Assembly: GCA_001466705.2 (NCBI GenBank) | Contig: LATX02000019.1 | Span: 1 to 64,000, forward strand | DNA from: Moniliophthora roreri | Taxonomy: Eukaryota > Basidiomycota > Agaricomycetes > Agaricales > Marasmiaceae | Reading direction: 5' to 3' | DNA length: 64,000 nucleotides | Shown here: positions 57,727-64,000 of the stretch, one piece after another | Layout: each line of letters opens with the position of its first letter | Numbering within the stretch: the first letter of the stretch is position 1 | Notes under the pieces: model-generated | Databases searched by the model: none | Told to the model about the DNA's origin: nothing | Seen by the model: only the letters and a program-made list of their open reading frames with translations | Position numbers and translations under genes: made by a program

Positions 57727-59400
57727 ATGCTCGAGAAACTGCCTGCAGAAGTAATACTCCTCATTCTCTCAACTCTATCTATCCCATCTCTTCATTCACT
57801 AAAACTCACCTCGAAAGCATGGAACGACTTTCTGCAAACAAACGAAGGCACGGTGTACCATGGTGCTGCTGTCGTGCACGGGTACATCGACTCAACTTCT
57901 GAGGGATTCGATCGGCTTCCTTACCTTTACTCTTTGAAGGTACTAGCTGGGATGGGAGAGAACTGGAAGACCTTTTGTAAGCCCCCAATCTCATTTCGAA
58001 ATGTTCTACTTTACTTACTCATCATCAAGGTCAGCGGAGAATGCAGCTGGAGAAGAGTTGGAAAGGATTGGCCCCATCTCGACTTGATATAAGTCTGCCA
58101 GAGGTGTAAGCATCGACTTGAGGAGCTACCAAGTAAGAGCCACGTACCGAAGGTAGACCCCAAAGTACCTGATCCTTATTCATATCCGAGACTAGCAGGC
58201 CTGCGGTCCCAAAGACGCGGGAGGTGTAACTGGTTATGATGAAGCCGTGGAGTTCATCTACTTTGATACGATGAACGGACTTTCCAGTAGCCGGATACCT
58301 CACAAGGAATACGCACATATCGAGTATCAGAACGGATACCTCATCTTTGATCGCCTCGGCGGACGGAAGGAGGTCTGGCGGCTCGCAACAATATCAGATC
58401 CTTCTCCTACTCAGTCTCAGCAACCACCGCCACCACCTTACCCACAACAAAATCAGCTTGCCGCATCTCACTGCGGCTGCTGAATATGCACATACCTATC
58501 CCCGAGGCCATTTCGTCCCTCATGCCCTACTCCAGTTTCCACGTCCTACCAGAGCCTTCCGATTCGTTTACCCTACACTGCTGGTTGGCGGATGGGATGA
58601 GGCCTATTGTTTGGATGTACCCACGCGTACCCTCGCACAGACAATTTCGGGTACACAAGAGCCAACCGTGCCGATCAATTCGTCAGAAGATGATGATGAA
58701 AACATTGTGCTAGAGCCTCTTGGGGAGATCAACTATGTTGAAGTCAGCGCCAAACACGTTTTCATATGTGGATCAAACACCCTTCGGATATTCGACCGAC
58801 AGAGTGGCGCATGTGTTCTGGATATGCCTAGTACGCGTAGGCATTACGGGAGAAGAGTGGTGAAAGTTCCTGGAAACAGTCCGGCGAAGTACTTAGCTTA
58901 TGATAGAGGCAAGGCAGTCGTTGCATCGGTATGCTACCTCATATCACCTTGAGCGCAGGCACATTACTCATTCATTAATAGACTACCAGTATCTTCATCC
59001 AGAATACCCGAGTTCAACAATGTTTCTCTCCTCGGTGGTATTTCTTGCTTGCAGATCAGCGATTCAGGAATATACCTCAATTGGGACCCTGACCCAGCTT
59101 CGTACTGTTATGTGGAACAAGAGGCACCGGGATGAGCAGGAAGCTCTTCAATACCCCGACACTAGTGGTATGCCTGGCTCATTCGGCGATGACAATGACG
59201 ATCAGGATGACACGGTTCGACGTCAAGAATCGCAATTCTTGGATGCTGAAGATACTTTTCGGAAGACAATGCAGCGAAAGGGAAGGTATGGGGTGTTGCC
59301 TACAGGCGACCTGGTTGTGATGCTTGATCAAGGTGGGTATCCGTGTTTCGCTCAAGTCTTCTGGTGTAGATTCTGACTTGAGCTGAACAGCTATGCATTG
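57727..59400 (+). pseudogene. F-box family gene with internal inversion
   Basis: Exon 1 (57727-57976) reads MLEKLPAEVILLILSTLSIP and LHSLKLTSKAWNDFL, a clear F-box for Skp1 binding in an SCF ligase. After a 53-nt intron, exon 2 (58030-58103) gives CQRRMQLEKSWKGLAPSRLD. The next expected block, VHRIKVDELHGFIITSY and DQVLWGLPS, is found only on the opposite strand (58278-58104). The plus strand resumes with EYAHIEYQNGYLIFDRLGG. Further on, PTRAFRFVYPTLLVGGWDEA, LAQTISGTQEPTVPIN and GACVLDMPSTRRHYG belong to the beta-propeller-like C-terminal half. Frames change near 58470 and around 59000-59100 without good splice sites. Probably inactive, but the best-kept member of the family in the window. 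Confidence 0.75.
58104..58278 (-). other. 175-bp inverted segment inside the F-box gene
   Basis: Read on the minus strand it encodes SVHRIKVDELHGFIITSYTS and LLVSDMNKDQVLWGLPS, then a donor-like GTACGT. Flipping it joins ...SLPE directly in frame to SVHRIK at the left end. At the right end it creates a 50-nt intron-like stretch ending CTTTCCAG, though the phase there is not perfectly restored. Confidence 0.8.
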
Positions 59401-60779
59401 GAACGCGACGCCGAGGAGTACAGTCAGTGGTATGAATTTTGCGGTTTGGGATTAGTGTATATCTGGAAGGTTGCTTTGGATCGTTCCTGAGTGTTTTATG
59501 GGTATCCTTTTGTCCATAGGTTCTTGCGTACTGTATCGTTGAGCACTATGTACTGGTCATGCGAATTCGGTTCGATAGGTACTCACATGGGTATGTCATT
59601 TAACTTTGCCGCCTCATCCTTCTGTCTGGTCGTTTCACCCTAGATTCTGTGATCACGATTGAATACACTAGGTGGTGTTTTCGTTGGTGCTAGCGCTTTT
59701 TGTCGAGGTTTTCCCCTTCAGCACGTTCCATGACACTTGTTATTTCATTTTATCGATTTGCCGTAGCTCAGGGATGGTATCCCGCTCTTATCACCACCGT
59801 CGAGACAGCGCTTAAGCCGCCCGTGCTCGAAGTGGTAGTCACCTTTTTTCTCGCCACACGGACGACACCATCCGGTTCGGTTCTTAATGAATAATGCCGC
59901 TGTTCTTTCGTACTTACCTCGACTCCCCGTGCTTCTTAACCTTGTCGTGTTCCAGATCTTGATCGACGCTGAATAATGCTCCTGATTCCTCACTGCTACA
60001 CCTGTATTCTACCTTATCGTCTGGTTACGTGTTTTCGTTGAGACAGATCAGCTCTTTCTTATGTTTATGCATATTCTGAATGTACGTTGACTTTTTAAAT
60101 TTATCAAATATAATATCTTTGAGACTATCGGTCTATCTCACAGCAATCGTTTCACAGAAATACTTACAAATGAGTCTCGCGTCCACCACGGATGCAGTAA
60201 GAGCTCGTATGAAAAAGGGAGATACAGTTTGAATCTGGAATATATGTAGACGCGTCGGTCCTCGGAGAGGGGAATCTGATGCAAGAACACTGGATGGAAT
60301 ATTTCTTCGTGTTTATTCAACAACCTTCTCCCAAGCTGTCAAAGAACTTCTGCCATGAGTATAGTTGCGTTGCCCATCAGGCTTAGGCAGAAGTTTCGCT
60401 GGATTTTGAGTAAAAACCTCAGCTTCTTTTGAGGGTGCCAAATTCCAAGCCAAACTAGGACCGCCAGCGGCCTGGTCCCGCATCTTCCTACGGTGTGAGT
60501 GGTCCATGGTCCTTCATGTTCCTCTCGCATTTACACTTAGTTTTGTTGAATTCCGTCATGATACTTATTTCGTATGGTTGTTGTGGTGCCCCCGTATATT
60601 TGTGGATCCTGATTTTAAAGCAATATTCGCGGATTCCGATTTCCCAGGTGAATTCCAAGCGACCTCGAAGCAGTCCCGATGCTTCAGTATGCTCAAGGGA
60701 GCTATCAAAATGAGGACCATGTGTGAGAGGGAATATTCAAGCCTGTATGAGTGTCAAAGTGCCAAAAAAATAAGTGCGT
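59401..60779. other. intergenic
   Basis: No convincing gene. Frames at 60506-60856 and minus 60507-60313 have no domain. CpG content is normal. Confidence 0.4.
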
Positions 60780-60886
60780 CCCCGGTAATACTCTTTTCTA
60801 CCCCGGTAATACTTTTTCACCCCCCGGTAATACAACTTGTTTCGTCTCCCCGGTAATACCCAAGTTGTTTCGCCCCCCGGTAATCC
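60780..60886 (+). repeat. five direct repeats of CCCCGGTAATAC
   Basis: Copies lie at 60780, 60801, 60822, 60848 and 60875 (the last ends CC). Spacing is 21, 21, 26 and 27 bases, about two to two and a half helical turns. The spacers also repeat AAGTTGTTTCG or its kin. The pattern suggests binding sites for one protein, for example a transcription factor or transposase. Confidence 0.85.
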
Positions 60887-61120
60887 CGTCGGCTAACTCC
60901 AGCTCACGTTCCCACACTCTGAACCCACTGTTCAGCTGCCTCTCGACGCTCAGGCATGGTTCACTAAGGTCAAATAAGTGTACAAATTAATTCTTTATGT
61001 ATCAGAGTACATGTATACCAAAAATCTAATATATCTGAGTTGTGTTGCTTATCCCACAGTGAAGATCTTTCCTCCTGGCTCTGTCAGGGGAACTTTCTCA
61101 CGCATGTGATCACAATACCG

Positions 61121-61137
61121 AGGCGCGCGACGCGCCT
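61121..61137. promoter_or_regulatory. GC-rich palindrome
   Basis: AGGCGCG-CGA-CGCGCCT, an inverted repeat of 7 + 7 bases with a 3-base centre, 118 bases before the ATG of the next gene and at the change to CpG-poor sequence. Confidence 0.5.
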
Positions 61138-61254
61138 TGTTTACTATCAACCATCATCTGCTCTTCTGCGCTTCACGTATCCAGGCCAATTCTCCCCTCA
61201 AAACATCAAATCCACTTGAAATCAAGCAGATTCTCTACTCTACTTCACATCTTT

Positions 61255-63715
61255 ATGCCTTTTATGCCAGAAACCAGAGAGGATTACTGTCACTGTATCA
61301 CGACTCAGCATGCAGTAGCAACAGCACAGGCGGACACTGGGGGAAAGGAACTTCGCCTTAAGGGTTTCTGGGCAGACAGAAGCAATGAGGAAGCCAAAAA
61401 ATGCCCTAGGGGATCACGTTCTAGTGGAGGTTTGGTGGATGTTATTGAGCCAGACTGTAGCATCCAGTGTGGGCAGAAAGACAATCAAACACCTTTATAT
61501 CCACCCCAGCTTCGATTGAAGTATCTCCGGTCAAACAAGTCACTGTCAAATGAAGAGCTTTTTGAAGGATTGGTGCTTCGTGGGCCAGAAAGTATTTCTG
61601 CAGCAGGTTGGTCAATAGTAGTGGATTTAAACAGTGGGCTGGTTTTGCAGGTCTGTTCCTACTTTCTTTGATCTCATACAACATGCTAACATACGAGTGA
61701 CTACCTTGTCTACTTACTTCACACATCACCACAACTTTATACCATTCAACAATGGCAGGACATTATAATGAATGTTTGCAAGTCGGTTCGTTTACATTTA
61801 TACTTTTATATTATTCTGCTAGCTAATACTGCTATATAGGACCGATCCTTCAAGGTTGGCCTAGCTCTTGAGTTTGACACTCATGTTCTTGCCTTCCTGA
61901 CAAAGGACCTTCTTTTCCAGGTAAGAGACATGCAATTTGTTTACTTCTGTGCTATAATGCTGATTTTATTCCTTTAACTCATGCTAGCCATACTGGAAAT
62001 CATCTGTAGATGAGGTCGAGTGGCTTCCCAATGTTGTTCGTGATTATAGCCTTTTTCTTAAGGCTATGGTGAATTGGATCGTTTTGGAGGGGTTTCTTAA
62101 TAAATCATGGCACAGCAACCGTACTCAACTGGCAATTTCAGCCTTTCATGACTGCAAGGTAGCCCATGGTGCAGGAGTTTACACATCTAGTGAAGTTTTC
62201 AAGAGTGCTGGTGTGGATTTACTTTCTATGGTATTTACATTGGATATTCACTAATGGATGTACAGGTATTTCCCCTCTGCTGACTGATGTGGAAGTCTTT
62301 GCAAATCCTTCTCATGTGGCAAGAATCATATGTGCATTCTACACACTTGTATATCAGGCATACCATGAAAGTGGCATCAAGTGAGTGTTCTATTATTTTC
62401 TCAAGTTACAATGACTCAGATTCTGCATAGGAGTTTAGTATTGTCAGCAATGCATGGAACAGTCTTTGCTTCAACACAATTACAGCAGCAGAATTACTAT
62501 CATTATCTCAACATCTATGGCAAAGAGCGAGTCACCTGCACCATGTGTGAGGCTGCTCTTGTGGACTACTTTGTGGTATGATTACTTTTCTCCAGTTAAA
62601 ATACATACTGATAGTAGTCCTCAGGATACAATTAACAAGTTGGCAGTGCAGCCATATAAGTGGTCCAGGGATGCCACCAATGTCCCCCTTTTTGACTTCT
62701 TTGAGCCTGAAAATGTCAGGCCTGCTTTGCTTCTTAAAGAGGGCAACCTTGGACATCTGGTGTTTGGGGATATGCTGTGGTCATCCTTTGGCAAGGTAAT
62801 TCCAGTGAAGCTTGATCCTATCACTCAGCTTTTTATTGAACATGGTAAGTTTTTCTTCATGCTTGATTAGTAGAGAAACTGATATCTCCACCTCTTAGGC
62901 ATTATATGTGACCCTACCAGGGCATTGTTACCGACATATCTATGTGATGCAGAGTACTCTGCACTCTTTATAGATAGCCCAGAATGAAAGCGCCAACCAT
63001 CATACTTCTATCATTGCAGCAAGCAGATCTGGTCACTGGTCCCAAACTTCCCTTCAAATTGCTATAATACCCGACTTACTATAAGGTCAGACTCAGATAG
63101 ATCAAGGTATGCACTGATTGTTTTGATTACCAGATATATATGAGCTGATTGGCATATGGTTACTCTAGCAATGAGTCTATTTCTATTGGAGACACCACTG
63201 CAGCTGTCATTACTATGGATTCTGAGCCTGGATGTCGTAGAACTTGGTCACAGACAATGAAGCCAGACACTATCTCTATGACTTCTAGGTCTAGAGTCAT
63301 TGATAGTGCCAGTGCTAATGCCTACCTTGCTGTGAATAATAGTAATCCTGTTATTCATATGGTTGGGCAGGCTCAAGAGGAGAAGCTTTACTTGAAGATT
63401 ATTGCAAAAGGTTCCTCCGATGTTTCAATTGGACCAATGGAGTATTGTGGAAATGCATTTATTGTCAAGGGACCTGCAGGCAAAACAGTGTATGTCAATT
63501 CTTATACTTACTATTGTGTTTCACCATTTCACAAATTCTTAGTCTCAGTCTCTGCTTTGAGGACCCAACACTTAAAGCCAACCTCTTGGAATGGGAAGCC
63601 TGAAGGCGCCATTGTGTTCAACACAAGAAAAAGATCAGCAACCCAGGAACAGGAAAGACAGCAATGTCCCAGTCTCTTTGCAAGTCTCACGACAAGGCTA
63701 TTGAAAAGAGCTTAA
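61255..63715 (+). CDS. unrecognised multi-exon gene
   Basis: Exons that join well are 61255-61650, 61759-61785, 61840-61920 and one from 61988 onward. Later coding pieces are about 62270-62381, 62442-62575, 62578-62845 and 63149-63715. Sequences include LRLKYLRSNKSLSNEELFEG, VDEVEWLPNVVRDYSLFLKA, SLVLSAMHGTVFASTQLQQQ, DATNVPLFDFFEPENVRPAL and GSSDVSIGPMEYCGNAFIVK. The region 62160-62270 needs a frame change I could not explain by an intron, so the gene may be damaged. No transposase triad, zinc knuckle or other domain recognised. CpG is low but not absent. Confidence 0.45.
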
Positions 63716-64000
63716 AGGCACGTCAGAACTACCTAGCCCAGCACCCCTTGTTGTCTAGCACAGTGCCACCCTCATTACCTCTTTCACCTGTTCAGTCAGC
63801 CAAGTGCCAAAGGCTTAGTGCAGACAAGCATATTGCTGTCTATGGGAGTGAGTTGGGTGAAAAAGAGGATGATAATTATCGGAGATGGAGCACTCGATGA
63901 CAGTAAAACCAATTCTTGGAGAATGATATATTTGTACAAGTAAAACTAGATACAAGATCTGATTCTACATTTCAGTATATAGCAGAACTCTTATACATGA
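63716..64000. other. 3' part of the unknown gene or flank
   Basis: An open frame at 63664-63900 (AQHPLLSSTVPPSLPLSPV) overlaps the end of the previous one in another frame and could be the true end after a small intron. The window stops here. Confidence 0.3.

Noticed and set aside
60780..60886. GGTAATAC repeats as a rolling-circle replication origin (TAATATTAC-like nonamer)
   Set aside because: The nonamer is absent, there is no stem-loop around it and no Rep gene; they are direct repeats only.

Overview
The window is nuclear DNA of a filamentous basidiomycete, most probably an Agaricomycete. Genes are split by many 47-70 nt GT-AG introns. Several families are typical of mushroom genomes: F-box proteins of the LPAEV...LTSKAWN type, expanded multi-pass membrane proteins, a secreted PLC-like phosphodiesterase and a DUF2156 protein. 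The mobile DNA is a chromodomain Ty3/gypsy retroelement. The species cannot be named from sequence alone. One N (33305) and a terminal A27 run show this is assembly-derived sequence.

Layout. 0-5 kb: an F-box-like two-exon gene (minus strand), then a stretch with no resolved gene. 5-18.7 kb: four intact three-exon membrane-protein genes, all minus strand, formed by duplication of one two-gene block (A1-B1 at 5.0-10.0 kb, A2-B2 at 14.2-18.6 kb). The spacers carry decayed remains of a third gene. A Tc1/mariner-type MITE interrupts only the first block. 11.9-13.4 and 19.3-21.3 kb: decayed copies of an F-box gene whose fuller relative lies at 57.7-59.4 kb. 21.66-23.04 kb: a nine-exon secreted PLC-like phosphodiesterase with a 5-nt micro-exon. 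25.99-27.43 kb: a DUF2156 (GNAT-fold aminoacyl-transferase-like) gene. 29.7-30.4 kb: a broken unknown gene.

30.4-55.4 kb is a block almost free of CpG. It holds a decayed chromodomain Ty3/gypsy element (33.7-41.7 kb) broken by nested insertions, a 2,787-bp perfect tandem duplication (43.0-48.6 kb), a solo LTR, and a large apparently intact minus-strand gene (50.4-55.4 kb). That gene encodes a multi-pass membrane protein followed by about 24 ankyrin repeats, one repeat per 99-nt exon. The CpG-poor state begins inside a tandem duplication whose outer copy keeps its CpGs and ends at the start codon of the ankyrin gene. This points to repeat-directed CpG methylation and deamination.

55.5-64 kb: a small five-exon membrane protein, an F-box gene with a 175-bp internal inversion, five direct repeats of CCCCGGTAATAC, and an unrecognised multi-exon gene running toward the window end.

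No operon-like cooperation is expected in this genome. The strongest themes are lineage-specific expansion of membrane proteins (A, B and the ankyrin receptor-like gene) and repeat-driven decay. Exon boundaries were worked out by eye from splice consensus, reading phase and conservation between paralogues.
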